NCBI GenBank assembly: GCA_000149265.1
Contig: CH003206.1
Span: 518,461-582,460 of the forward strand
Length of the DNA: 64,000 bases
Direction of reading: 5' to 3'
Source: Ciona savignyi
Taxonomy: Eukaryota; Chordata; Ascidiacea; Phlebobranchia; Cionidae
Shown: positions 34,580-46,884 of the stretch, piece after piece
Layout of the letters: every line of letters begins with the position of its first letter
Position numbering within the stretch: the first letter of the stretch is position 1
The notes under the pieces: model-generated
What the model was told of the DNA's origin: nothing
What the model saw: only the letters and a program-made list of their open reading frames with translations
Databases searched by the model: none
Made by a program: the position numbers and the translations under genes

Positions 34580-35602
34580 GTCTAATTGCAGTGCACTGAA
34601 GTCCCAATCCTCATTAACCTAAACTCTTTAGTATTATTAAAATTAGTGTATTTTAAAACACATTTATAATACGTAGTACTACTATATAAGCTGCATATTA
34701 GTAATGCAACAATTTTATATGCTTATATTTAACGATATTAAACCCGTGTGACAGACCAAACATGTCGTAATTTTTGGGTTGTAGGACTGACAACGTTTGT
34801 GTTATAGCGACCTTCCGTCATCCATTTTACTCAATGTGTGACATCGTTACGCATTGTCTTTTTCATGTGCTTTTTGTGCCCGGTCGCTTTAGGTTTGTGT
34901 AACGAGTTTCTGTTTATTGTGTGTTACTGCAAATAAAGAAGCTGCCGCTTCAGCGTTAGAATAGGACTGGTGTCAATAAACACAATAGAGACAGTGCCCT
35001 TCTGTTTAAAAAAAGGTGGACCAACAAGACAAAAACGTTTTTGTCGTTTAGATGTGAAACGGGCCTTAAACTAATTATGTATATTGTTTAAATTTTAACA
35101 GCTTATTTTCTATTGGTTCCGTTAAACAACAATATTTCTGGAGGATAGCGGACAGATACTTACTTTTAATTTTATGAATATGTCAAAAAACATTTAATTG
35201 TATTTTAATAGATATTTTTTAATAGTAAGAATTTTAGTAAATTACAGGTTAATTGAATACTATTCTATTAGATCCTATATATTATTTAAAACGCTGTGCG
35301 TTGCCAGAAGTACTATATACAAGGATACGTCATACACACCCTCAGTATTTCGGATTAAAACTGACTAAATTTGTACGCATTTTGTGTTTTTGCCTTTCAT
35401 TTACCGATTAATATTGTCAATGTTTAAGAGAATAATTGTGACTGAACTCGTACATACAGCTTTGTTTAACCATACATCTAAATGTAGTCACCGAGCTTTA
35501 AAGCAATTTGTATAACAAAAACTACACATGTTTCATAGGACCTAGCAACTAAGGATTTATTAGTTGGGCAGATGATTTTGACCAATATTTAAATAAAGTA
35601 TC
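34580..35602 (+). repeat. Upstream flank duplicated at 46885-47750
   Basis: TGCAGTGCACT[G/T]AAGTCCCAATCC, ATTTATAATACGTAGT and GGACCTAGC occur in the same order in both. The left copy has about 230 extra bases (roughly 34756-34985) containing GCAAATAAAGAAGCTGCCGC, which may be an inserted repeat. Confidence 0.75.
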
Positions 35603-37664
35603 ATGAAACTGTTTGGTCTTTTAGTCGGTGTCTGTAGTTTAAACGTTGTTTTATCAGGTAAGTCATTTCAAATTATTGAATTTTGTGATTTTAAAGCTAG
35701 TCCATTGTATAGCAGAGCTGGCACCTCAACAATGTCGTACTGAGCTTCACTCTAACTCTGATTCTCCGGCGAAAAGGGTATTTGTATCTTACTTTAAGTG
35801 CTTGAATTATGTACCAGTTGTCGTCAAAGCATCAGTAACGACCTACAATACTTCTCTACCACACAAATATAATGTAACAGTGGGAGATGTTGATTCTTCT
35901 GGATTTTGGATTGAAGTGAAGCGAACTGACCAGTCTACAGGCTGGCAATCTCATCTTATTGTGGATTGGGTGGTATACTTCGAAGGTTAGTAATAAAAGT
36001 ATAAAACCTGGGCATGGTTATAAACCAATAAGTACTAAACACGTTGTGTGACAATGTGTGTCTTGATTGGAAAATACATAATGTAATATCGGAAATACTG
36101 ATGGTTGTCTGTAATTTTACAAACGCTTTGTTTAAATTAAATGTCATTAGTTTTAATTTTTGAATGATTTATACAACAAGCAATTATGATTCCTATACAT
36201 CATATTTGAAATGTATAACCAAATTATTTTCAGCCAAAGGCTTAGATTTTCGTAGATGGCAGGTAGTTGGTCAGTTGAGTCCTTGCAAGGAAGGCACCTA
36301 GAGGACCAAATGGATTGATTACTTTTTAATAAAACCGAAAGAACGTCTTAATAATATGTAGCGAACTGCAATGTCTTGGATAACCCGACGGTTGGTGTGG
36401 GTTAATCATACGATTATAAGTGTGATTACAGACCCTTGTTTAATCATTCACATGACAAAACATATACAAACCAATCTACAGCTTATTCTTGGTCGAGTTG
36501 GCAGGCATGGAGCGCATGTTCAGTTACTTGTGGAAGTGGGATTACTAGACGTACGCGTCAATGCATTGAAGACACGGTAGATTCGGCTGACAGCGAAGGT
36601 TGTGTTGGACACTGGGTCGATTCTATGACGTGCAGGATAGCAGATTGCCCTTATTTTCACGGTTGGTAGAATTAATGGACATATTTTGTATTCTGAATGT
36701 TGTAACAATGGTGTTCAGTTAACTTGTCAGTATTTTATTTTTGTTTTGTTTAATGGAACACTCTTCTTAGCGTTAATGTACTTAAAGGATGCAAAGATGC
36801 GTTACGGGCTGGACACAACAAAAGTGGAATATACAGCATTAACAACCCGAGAAATAATCAAACTTTGAAAGTTTACTGCGATCAAACCACTGACGATGGA
36901 GGTTGGATGGTTGGTGGAGCTTATTTGACTTTTTGTCTTTTTAATATGTACTAATTAATATACGTTTAAGATATTTCAGCGGCGTACTGACGGCTCAGAA
37001 AACTTCTATCGAACGTGGACTGAATATCAGGAAATGTTTGGGAATCTTAGTAATGAATTTTGGTTAGGTGAGTCGAATGTTTTAACAAAATAGAACAAAC
37101 AATTAATGTAAAGTTTAAAATTTGAAGGACTCGAAAATCTGCATGCTTTAACTAAGGGTAAAGAATATGAACTAAGAATCGAATTGGAAGATTGCGAAAA
37201 TGTTAGGAAATTTGCAAAATTTGCGTAAGATTTTAAACTGATATTAATGACATTCACAATAAATGTTACGGTGTTATTGATTTTTATAGGTGGTTTTCCA
37301 TCGGATCCGTTAAAGAAAATTATTCCTTGAAAGTTACAGGTTATTCTGGAAATGCAGGTAAGAATACCCAATAAGGCAAAACCGTTTATTTCGTTATATA
37401 AATAAGTCTATTGTAGGAAATTCACTTTCATACCACAATGGGCGACAATTCACAACCAAGGACGTGGATAACGATTCTAACCCCAATAGTAATTGCGCTA
37501 TTACACACCGTGGAGCTTGGTGGTATGGTCGTTGTTACCAATCAAATTTGAACGGGGCGTACCTGAACTGCAAAACCTCAACTACCCAAGCTGTAAGTTG
37601 GTATACATTTCACGGCATCCAATATTCATTGAAGTTCATTGAGATGAAATTTAGACCTATATAA
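35603..37664 (+). CDS. Chimeric secreted lectin: H-type lectin + TSP1 + FBG, intact
   Basis: Exons 35603-35657, 35713-35985, 36482-36661, 36788-36909, 36971-37067, 37128-37224, 37290-37357, 37417-37664 join to 379 residues. Residues 1-18: signal peptide (MKLFGLLVGVCS). About 19-109: H-type lectin (VPVVVKASVTTYNT, GDVDSSGFWIEVKRTDQ, HLIVDWVVYFEG). About 110-169: TSP1 (WSSWQAWSACSVTCGSG, SMTCRIADC; six Cys). 170-379: FBG with [17 protein letters not shown]-type segment, calcium site KDVDND and HRGAWWYGRCYQSN. H-lectin and TSP1 modules are each one exon bounded by phase-1 introns, typical of exon shuffling. Residue QQC in the lectin start is an extra Cys versus QQG in sisters. A poly(A) signal context (GGAATAAAAAAG) lies about 150 bp after the stop. 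Ligand unknown; secreted immune recognition is inferred. Confidence 0.88.
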
Positions 37665-39058
37665 AGGTTATAATTAATCAGCTTCATATAATGTATTACC
37701 GTGACATATACAGCAATGAGAATAGCACATTTCTTAAGTATAACAATGTTGCATAAAGTTTCCCAAATTGGGTAATAAAAGTTGTAATATAATGTTAATG
37801 AAAAATTAAAAAGGAATAAAAAAGTAAGTATATTCGTTCGGTCTTTTTGTATGCCCCGTTTAATGAAAATATTTCAAGAAGTCAAACCTGCCTCAAATAT
37901 CGTACGGAACATAAAACAAGTTTTTAAACAGAAACTGTAGAAGAACGCTCATCAAGAGTCGTTGATTTCTTTAGCTTGTGATGTATTTCCGGAAACGTGC
38001 GAAGAAAGGAAGTATGTTTAAAGAAAACGTTATAAAATTCTGTATCTTATTTTGGCCACTGCAAAACAACAATAACAAAACAATAACACAACGATTGGTA
38101 TTAGTTAATTTTAAACGCTTGTTCAGCCGAATAATTATATTGAGTTATTAGTGTTTCGCATTTCAACGGATATGCATGTTGGTTGTATCATTCGGGGAAA
38201 ATAAGATTGGATTGATCTGCACACGCAGAATGTTTGGGTATAAAGTGATAGGGTGCAAGTCCAAACCGATGTTCTGTTAGTTGGTTGTGTCATCATTCCA
38301 ATAACGTCATCCCAGCCACGGCAAATGCACGTGATGAGCGTAGCCACACCGCCGCGACTGTCGGGGGTTCCCCGTCCTTAGGCTCTGCGTTCCTCAAGTA
38401 CGCACATCTTTCAAAATCAGAGCCACATATCATTTCTGCCCATTGAATACTGCGTTACGATGAAAAACTTATACTATGGTACTACGGTGTACCCAGATGT
38501 ATATTGCTAAAATTATTATAATAATGTAAACGATTTTATGAAACAATAGTTAATTAGTCATTTGGTAGAAAATAGGTCAAAATGCGACAAGAAAATTTGT
38601 GCATAAACATGGTAAGTATAGTAGAAAGTATAATCACTACACAATTCGTATCCATATCAAATATTTATGTGTGTGGTCCAACTTCAAGACCGTAAATATA
38701 TTCCACTAAATATTCTGGAATTCCTTTAAGAAACGCCCGGTTTACATGCGAATGATCCTGTAATAATCCACTTGGAATTCACGATAAGCAGTGCGTTGCC
38801 TATGTGACCAAGTCAATAAAAAAATCGCTGAGCTTTCAAGTGAAAGCACACATGTCATTATATCGATTACTGTCTAAATGACCCCGCCCTAGATCTTTGT
38901 GTGTGGGATGGCCGGTCATTTAATAAAACTCATTTTATTTTAAAAATTATTTAGAATGTTAAAACATTTACACGCGAGGCTGCGGTATTTGCGCCATTAG
39001 TTATATAAATTTGTAACAACAGTTTATCTGTTCACCAAAAATATCTGCATTACGAGGC
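37665..39058 (+). repeat. Downstream flank, copy of 312-1300 and 49616-51390
   Basis: Close copy of the flank behind the other two chimeric genes, including the CACGTGATGAGCG block. From about 38640 it also matches 50980-51390 (TGTGTGGTCCAA, ACACGCGAGGCTGCGGTATT). No gene. Confidence 0.8.
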
Positions 39059-39059
39059 A

Positions 39060-39410
39060 AACACAGATAGGCTCTCCAGAGGAGACAGGACGATGTAAGT
39101 TGAAAGGACGATGTAAGTTTAATAAGCAGTCTCTCAGAAACAGCCAGTCCTTTGTTCTTCAAACTTATTCAATGAACCACTGTCATTCGGTTACCTTTCT
39201 CCTCACGCAAGTCTGTCGGAAAACCACTCAATTGGTGGAAACGATCTTGTTGTGTTAAAACCACAATTCTTATGAATGTTCGACCTTTGCGTAAGTTCGC
39301 TGCAGAAATGTAAGATTACGTTGATAAAAAGATAATATTACAGTGTCGTGATCATAATGTGCTTTTTCCAGGGCAACTATGTAATTTTTAGCTGGGCAAC
39401 ATTTGTCACT
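39060..39410 (-). repeat. Orphan copy of the ficolin upstream module
   Basis: Reads on the minus strand with frame GFPTDLREEKGNRMTVVH open to its stop. No ficolin exon follows in the next 2.5 kb, so the gene it belonged to seems deleted. The matching segment at 51390-51740 still has its gene at 52073. Confidence 0.7.
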
Positions 39411-39414
39411 GGTA

Positions 39415-40775
39415 ATGACCGAGACTGTGCTCACACATTAGATTTTACTGGTTCCACAAGTTCCGGCACACTTTCCATTGTAAATTAAAAGGTTTAAAGA
39501 TATAACCATGTTACACATTCTTGTTTTTAAGTAAAAATCTGACCAAGTATATCACCTTTTAAGACTTACTTAGATGATGCCCCTTTGTTATACCCCGCCT
39601 CTTCTTTTAACAAGCTTCGACAGTCAAGGACGGTAGGATTGGTTAGTGTTCATCTTTCAACACCAAATCTATCCATTTTTCAGCGAAAAATTAAATATTA
39701 CAGAAAACGCATCTATAAATAACGAAATGAACACATTTCCGGCCCCATATAACAAATCGGCTACACATCATCTATCGAAAGCTTTGCTCATGTCCATAAC
39801 GGCTATATAACGTAAAGTTCTTAAAAAAGTATCCAAACGACCATAAGTCAATAAAATTGATTAGATTACACCGCGCATAGAGGTGTATTAATTAGTTTTA
39901 CGCCATATGTAGCATGTGTATTTTCACATATGTGGTTTGGAAAACAGGAAAAACCATATAAATCGAATTTGTTCGGTAACTAAATTATACGTTCGCATGT
40001 GTAACAACAGTGGGAACATAAAGCATTAAGATAACTAAGATTTTTGTTAGACGTTGTTCAACACATGCATTTGTTTATTATTCTATTAAACTTTATATTT
40101 GCAAAGATATGCCAACAGGCAACATTTGTTATGTGCATTGTTCCATAATTCTTCTCTCTGTGTTTATAATCACTAATAAAGTGGTTTGTAAATGCATTTT
40201 AAACTTCATAGGCATAAGCAGTACTTCTATTTGTCCAGTTTTGTCAGACCTAAAAAACTGATTTTGATGCTTTCTTCAATTATCGATCATTTCTATATTT
40301 ATTAGCTAGAAATATAAATTAGCAACGAAGCAGGAGTGATTATGCTTAAAAGTACAATCTCTGTGTAACACCGCAAATTTCTCTGATTTTAAACCGAAGT
40401 ACCACCGCAAATTCGTGACGTATGAACGCTGTTTGATCTCCACCGCAATTGCGCTGGCGAAACGTGGCATTTTGTTGTTACTATGTATGCGCCACTGTTC
40501 CAGCCAAAACGCATATAAAACGCTTGTGACGTTTTTGGTAAAGACCCGGCCAATTGGCGTTTCTTTACATCACTAAAATTTGTAACATTACACTCATCTT
40601 TTAAGGATAGACCTACCCTGATGATTCTCTTTTAACATTGTATATCCTCTACTGCGGTAACATTGTATAAACTCTACTGCGGTATATACTATGGTGACAT
40701 AAATATTACTGGTATGCCTGTATATATATTAACGTTATTAAAACACATTACTTAATCAGTCATTTTTCTGAATAG
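39415..40775. other. No recognisable gene
   Basis: Intergenic, AT-rich. A short word near 40520-40560 (ACGCTTGTGACGTTTTTGG) is the complement of one at 33590-33615. Confidence 0.4.
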
Positions 40776-40839
40776 TTATGACAACATTCGCGTACATGAA
40801 TACCAGAAAACGTAAAAGTGATCCGGTACCTCTAAATAC

Positions 40840-41035
40840 TACAGGACCGCTTGGAGCGCTTAAATCGCTTGGATCGCTTACTATACTTTGTAATTACAAA
40901 AGCCATGATATTAATGTTAAGGTTGGTGTTAAAGTTAGTTCTGGGGTTGAGATTAGTGTTTGGAACAGGATTAGAATTACTTTCCATAGCAATCTAAGTG
41001 ATCCAAGCGGTCCAAGCGGTCATGTAGTATTTAGA
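40840..41035. repeat. MITE-like repeat with inverted ends
   Basis: GGACCGCTTGGA near the left end faces TCCAAGCGGTCC near the right end. The body shares GTTAAGGTTGGTGTTAAAGT and GAATTACTTTCCATAG with 19860-19965. The 123-codon frame across it comes from the repeat. Confidence 0.6.
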
Positions 41036-41399
41036 GGCACCCAAAGTGATGTTCATAAAGAAATGCAAAATATATCTAGAAAGGGCAGTGTTGACCAAAT
41101 TACATCCGTATGCTTAATTTCGTACATCCGCTCAAATTATATGACATAGATTATTACTCGTGGCCTTTGGTTGTCTTCCAAATTTACAGATTTTTGCTTT
41201 TATACGCAAAACATCAATGTATATGTAGTAAGCTAGGTTGAGGTGATTATTTGACTAATAAATATACATAATTGGAAAGCTTATAAGGTTTTTTTGTAAT
41301 TTTTTTTTCATATCGTAGATAAGTAGCATCGATCTTAGGAATATATAAGTTAAATGTTTGTAACATATTTATTGTACAATATAACTTTAACTCTTGTCA

Positions 41400-41935
41400 C
41401 GTTCTAAAATTGGTCTCCCAATCACCAGCGTCAAGCTAAACACAACTGTATTTTTTCTTTACAACAAAGTCGACGATGAAATTGTAAATCAAACAAACGA
41501 TACACTGTCTATATATAGGAACTTGAGTATATTTGTTTAATAAAAATATAAACCGTGTAACAGATAATATAGATAAAGCAGTGTAGCGCTTTCTTAGTCT
41601 TTAGACTAGTTAGTTGTAATGTCCGCACGTGATGCTGCAGTATCTATGTCGTTTAACGACTTAATTTGCGACAACAATTAGGATAGGATGTTTATGTTTA
41701 TTCCTCTGAGTGGGAAAACCAAGGGGGATAGCACACGGGTAATCATCAGATTACGTCGCGCTCACGGTCGGATTACCGGAGCAATTGCAGTTTGTTGTGT
41801 ATGATTCACACGTTCCTTCAATTTAGTAGAACATATTAATTCGCTGGGTTCAGGCAATGTCCGTAAAGTGCCTTGCCAAAGTATACAACCGACAAGATAG
41901 CGATCAGTTTCGACCTGCTACCTTTCAGTTGTTTA
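41400..41935. repeat. Upstream duplication with minus-strand SINE, copy of 54990-55530
   Basis: 41405-41630 matches 55000-55210 almost base for base (CCAATCACCAGCGTCAAGCT, GTGTAGCGCTTTCTTAGTCT). It is followed in both places by a minus-orientation SINE (here 41690-41935) and then the upstream module. The 42627 and 56586 genes therefore share this duplication. Confidence 0.85.
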
Positions 41936-41954
41936 TCTGTTAGCCCAAAATAAC

Positions 41955-42300
41955 TGCATTACAAAGCCAGCACAAATAGACTCCGGTAGTGACTGGTACT
42001 GATAGGTCGATGTAAGTTTAATAAGCAGTTTCTACGTAACAGACAGTCCTTTGTTCTTTAAACTAATACAATGAACCACTGTCATTCGGTCACATTTCTC
42101 CTCACTCAAGTCTGTCGGGAAACCACTCACTTCGTGGAAATGACCTTGTTGTGTTGAAACCATATTTCTATGAATGTTCGACCTGGTTCGCTGCAAACAT
42201 GTAAGATTGCCCAGATAAAGGACAATAGTACAATGTCTTGATCATTATCTGCTTTTGCCAAGACAAATTTGTAATTTTTACCTAGGCAATGTTTAAAAGA
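41955..42300 (-). repeat. Upstream module of the 42627-43856 gene
   Basis: Divergent orientation relative to the gene. The frame reads GHFHEVSGFPTDLSEEK and remains open past the usual stop. Confidence 0.65.
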
Positions 42301-42626
42301 CCCTTTTTCTCCTTCGCTGGAGTGTGTTATAAAAGTGTTCAGATTACAAGGTTAGATCATTACGAAATTAGGAAAGGGTGTAAGATGGTATATAAATATG
42401 TCTGAAATTGTGCTGGAAATAATGCAGACAAATGTAATCTTATCAGTTGGTGGATAGGTGTATATTAATGTTTTGCAATTTTTAAACCTCCCAGTCAAAA
42501 GTATCCTACAGAAACAAACATAATTACAATGATATGAAATTTACTTTTTTTTAATATGATATTCTGAAATTTTATTTAAAACTAATAATCTAACTCATTT
42601 GTACAACGCAGTTAATTATATAAAAA

Positions 42627-43856
42627 ATGACAAGTCAATCTCTTTCCATTCATGCTGCATTTCTGCTTCTCTTGATGGTCATCAGCGAGGTTCGCAGCCA
42701 AAATACTGCACACCTGACTTTATCATGCGGAAATGACGTCACTTTCGAGAAGGGAGAGCCAGGACAAGTGGGTAAAAAAGGTCCTGTGGGTGAACGTGGG
42801 ATGGAAGGACCCAAGGGCGCGAAGGGCGAACATGGCTCATGTGACCCGTCTTGTAGATCGGCCTATAACCAGCTCAGTGAAAAAGTTAGAAGATTGGAGA
42901 GTACCGTTGAAATACTTGGTAAATTTGAAACATTAAAGTATTTAATAATATTAACCACTGGCCATATGATTTAGGATTACCAAAGAGCTGTAAAGTAGCT
43001 TTGCAGTTAGGCCACAATGAAAGTGGAATATACAACATATACAATCCAAGAAATCAACAAATTTTAGAAGTTTACTGTGATCAAACTACGGATAATGGTG
43101 GTTGGATGGTCAGTTGGTATTTATTGGATGTTTTTTTATTTTACTTCTTTCTAATAACCATACGCTATAGGTCATTCAGCGTCGCAGAGACGGTTCTGAA
43201 AACTTCTATCGAACGTGGGCTGAATATCAAGAGAAGTTTGGGAATCTAAGTAATGAATTTTGGATAGGTAAAATTCATAAAACAAAATTAAACAATTTAC
43301 ACAAATAAATAAACTTAATTAGGTATGGAAAATATTCATGCTCTAACTCGAACGGGAAATTATGAGCTAAGAATAGAAATGGAAGATTGTGCAAACGTAA
43401 GAAAGTTTGCAAAATTTAGGTAATATTATGTGAAATCCACTTCCGGCTTATAGTATTAACAATCCTCATCATTTCTACAGCTCCTTTTCCATTGGGTCCG
43501 CTGAAGAACATTATTCTTTAACAGTATCAGGTTACTCTGGAAATGCAGGTGGGAATGAGTCGTAAAGTTGTAAATGCTTAATACGTCATATAAAAATGTG
43601 TGTTGTAGGTGATTCGCTTACCTACTACAACGGGCGTCCCTTTACAACCAAGGACGTTGACAACGATTTTCGCAGTGGTGGTAATTGCGCTGCGGCAGCA
43701 CATGGAGCTTGGTGGTATGCTGCTTGTTACCAATCCAACTTGAACGGGGCGTACTTGAACTGCCAAACTACAACTGATCAAGCTGCAAGTTGGAGTTTAT
43801 TTCACGGCACGAAATATTCATTGAAGTTTATTGAGATGAAATTCAGGCCGATTTAA
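42627..43856 (+). CDS. Ficolin-like gene, intact
   Basis: Exons 42627-42918, 42975-43108, 43171-43267, 43323-43419, 43481-43548, 43609-43856 join to 311 residues. Residues 1-24 signal peptide; Cys34 before the stalk; 43-70 collagen (nine Gly-[18 protein letters not shown]); Cys72 and Cys76; 80-96 short coiled coil; 98-311 FBG with [41 protein letters not shown], calcium motif [23 protein letters not shown] and the tail [10 protein letters not shown]. The start ATG is preceded by ACGCAGTTAATTATATAA, conserved in its sisters. Ficolins bind acetyl groups through the FBG pocket and activate the lectin complement pathway through the stalk; that role is inferred here from domain order. Confidence 0.92.
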
Positions 43857-44390
43857 AGACGAGTTAAGTTTAAAGTTACTGAAACAACTATAAACAACTA
43901 TAATTTTTAAAATATACATTGGCATTTTATTACCTGAAAAAAAATATTTGGACGAGATTGGTTTTTAGAAATATTAGTGACACATTATTCGTTGTGTATA
44001 TAAGTTGATGTCCGAAATATAATATTTGTGTTGTACAAAGGTCGCTATATATTTTTTCATGTATAAACTGTACAATTTCTCATAATTTGTATTTCATCAT
44101 AATATCGACATTTAGTGAAATACACCAAAATTAGATATGCTTTTAGTTTTACTGTTGATATTTATTTCGTAGCTGTAAAAAGAGACTATAAAATCTTTGC
44201 GTAATCTGATATATGTTATTCTATATCATTGACAAGATATTATAACGGGAATTGCAAAGTTTAAACAAAACTTACCAAATTATTAGCAGAAAATCGCAAT
44301 TCGTCCAGATTTAAGCTATTTGCCAAAACTTCTCCCCTTCTGAGTAGACAACACTAAAAGGAGGAACCTGTCTACCTGCTCACTAAAAAA
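43857..44390. other. 3' flank; no gene seen
   Basis: AT-rich sequence with no repeat family or exon recognised. Confidence 0.4.
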
Positions 44391-44394
44391 ACCT

Positions 44395-44505
44395 ATGGAA
44401 ACTAATTCTAACCCTCCCGCAAACACTAATTACAACATCAGCCTTAACACTAAAACAACAATATTATTATAATCTTTACTTTGGCGACTAAGTTTCCCTC
44501 TCAGT
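44395..44505 (-). repeat. MITE-like repeat fragment (inverted)
   Basis: ACTAATTCTAACCCTCCCGC followed by AAACACTAATTACAACATCA is the complement of the element at 19860-19965. Confidence 0.6.
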
Positions 44506-44514
44506 AGTACGACA

Positions 44515-44790
44515 GATTAATAGTCTGGTGGTTTAGTGCGTCGCCTTTCAGCCGCAGGGTTCCCGATAAGAAACTGGTCGCTAACTAGTCGGTTGTGTCC
44601 TTAGGCAAGGCCCTTAACGGACATTGCCTGAACCCAGCGGATTAATGGGTTCTACTAAATAAAAGGAACGTGTAAGTCATACACAACACACTGCAATAGC
44701 TCCTGTAACCCTACGTTGGTTGCAAGGTAATTTTGGTTTTGGTTTTACCACTCACGAGAAAAAACATGCCTATCCTATTCTGTCCTACTC
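44515..44790 (+). repeat. SINE-like copy, nearly complete
   Basis: TAGTCTGGTGGTTTAGTGCG (A-box side), TCGCTAACTAGTCGGTTGTG, GGCAAGGCCCTTAACGGACA, ACACAACACACTGCAATAGC and TTTTACCACTCACG follow the family order. A hAT-type word CCAGTGATTCCCAAAACTTT follows at about 44812 but no matching right end was found. Confidence 0.7.
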
Positions 44791-44899
44791 GTATGCTTTA
44801 AACCAGTGATTCCCAAAACTTTTTTGTTCGTGGACTAATCCTAAACCAACTTAATCCTAAAGTCTTTACGGACTCATAGCGCAAAAATAAAGGCCACTC

Positions 44900-46880
44900 A
44901 ACGCAGAGTATGGTTAGTGAGTCACGTAACGTACATCTACTACAATAATGTTTAAAAAAGGCTAAGAAACAAACAAAATAAAACAGTACAAAACAGAGTC
45001 AGTTTGCTATATTTTCCACAGGTACTGGTAGTTAACGGATATCCAAATGTTTTCTCTTAAAAATGCGTAATGTTTGTCAAGGTAATTTTAATTCTTAGAT
45101 TTAGGGTTTCTTTAAAATTTAGCGTCTTTAAAAAAACTGTGAGCTAATACATCTAGAACACACCATGTGGCCCGACCTTAACATTTACTTCCACCAACGT
45201 AAACCAAACTTTTAAGTTCATCGTTATATGAAATAATATGTTTTCGCTTTGCCATTGAAAATCGTCTACTATACTACATTGCAATTTACTGCAGTTTAAA
45301 GTTAAGACTCCCCTCTTTGGATGGCCCTGTTAGATAGAAAAGAAATAAGAAATGCGAGCACAACGCCATTATAATTTTGTTGTGACGCAATAAAACTAAA
45401 TTTATTACATCTCGCACCCCAGAAAAGAATAAACTAGGTCACTAACGTATTCACTATTACCGAAAAATTCAAGTGTTTTTAATGAATAGAAATAAAAATC
45501 CAATGCAGATTATTTCCTTATGTGATCGCGTACTTAATAACTCCTTATTCTAACAATGTGCCATGTAAGAACTATTGAAAATCCGTCATCAATAAAAACT
45601 TTAGATTCGTAGGAACGGTTAATTAGAAAATAAACATAAAGGTCGCCTTTTTTATATATGTTTGAGTCATTCATTTTACAGGTAGGAATTATTTAAAACA
45701 TACAACATTCTTGTAAAAACTCTTAATGTCTCTTTGTAAGCTGCTTCTATACTGAATGCAGGGTATATGGAGCAGGTAAAAAAACAAAATTAAACACTCC
45801 CTGAATTCTTTATAGACAGCTAATTGTAGAGAGGAAACATGCTCCCAAAGAGCAGTTACAGAACCTGCAGAACAAATTATCTTGACCTTAACATTTGTAC
45901 ACTACATGGTTGCCACATTTATTATAACTACGACACTTTAAAACGTTAAGCATTGCGTTGATTTCTTTTGTACATGGATAGTTCTGTAGCATCTTTTATG
46001 TACTTTTCAGTTGCCGGCACTAATTCGAATAAGTAAAATTAACATTCCACCAGAATGTTTCATTGCAAAACATTTCCACATATGTATGACTGCCGTCATA
46101 TGATTAACTTAATTTACTGGAACTGGATACTGGTATATATTCAGTCATGCCAAAAATACAAATGTATATCGGAATTATTTAACATTTAGTATACATAATT
46201 CAATTGTTGTTTGTTTTGAAATTTTAAATACAGGACAAAAATATAAGTGTATAGGAATATAGGAATGATTATATTTCTCGCAGTATGAAAATGCAGATAT
46301 CGGATGCCAAAGGCATGTAGTAATCTGATGATTGCCCATTCAATAATGCATTTTACCATTAACTGCGATAAAGCATCATATATAAAAGAGTGGTACACTA
46401 CAGTTTAACTAAATAGTAGCGTTAATATCATGTTTGTACCTGGTAGTTTGAACATGCACCCAGTAAAAAAACAATTTATTAAGCCTATTCGTACCGCTGT
46501 AGTGATATCATAACTACACAATAACAGTAATTACTTGTGTATGACATATGGATGTAAATGCATATCTAGACGTTAAACCTCTTTGTAAATAAAACACTTA
46601 TTACAACACTTACGAGTCTCGTTCAAAAATTGAAATATAATATTCTCAATTTATATACTGGTATGCAGAACTGGATATATTGGGCTTATATATTGCCAGC
46701 TTACACTAATTTTTTTAATTAACAGGTAAGATTTTTTTGGATCATTTTACAGGCAAAATTTATTGTGAAACAGTACATTTTAGATAAATTCAAGTAAGTT
46801 TAAAACTACCAGTACTAGTAATGTATGTACAGTTAAGGCTAAACAACATACGTATTTTAAACTAAAAATATATGTCTAAG
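44900..46880. other. No recognisable gene
   Basis: Long AT-rich intergenic stretch. The frame at 46186-46398 has no motif. No exon-like or repeat structure identified. Confidence 0.4.
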
Positions 46881-46884
46881 CCTA

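Noticed and set aside
40778-41149. 123-codon plus-strand frame
   Set aside because: It runs across a MITE-like repeat with inverted ends that recurs at 19.9 and 44.4 kb, and has no splice or start context.
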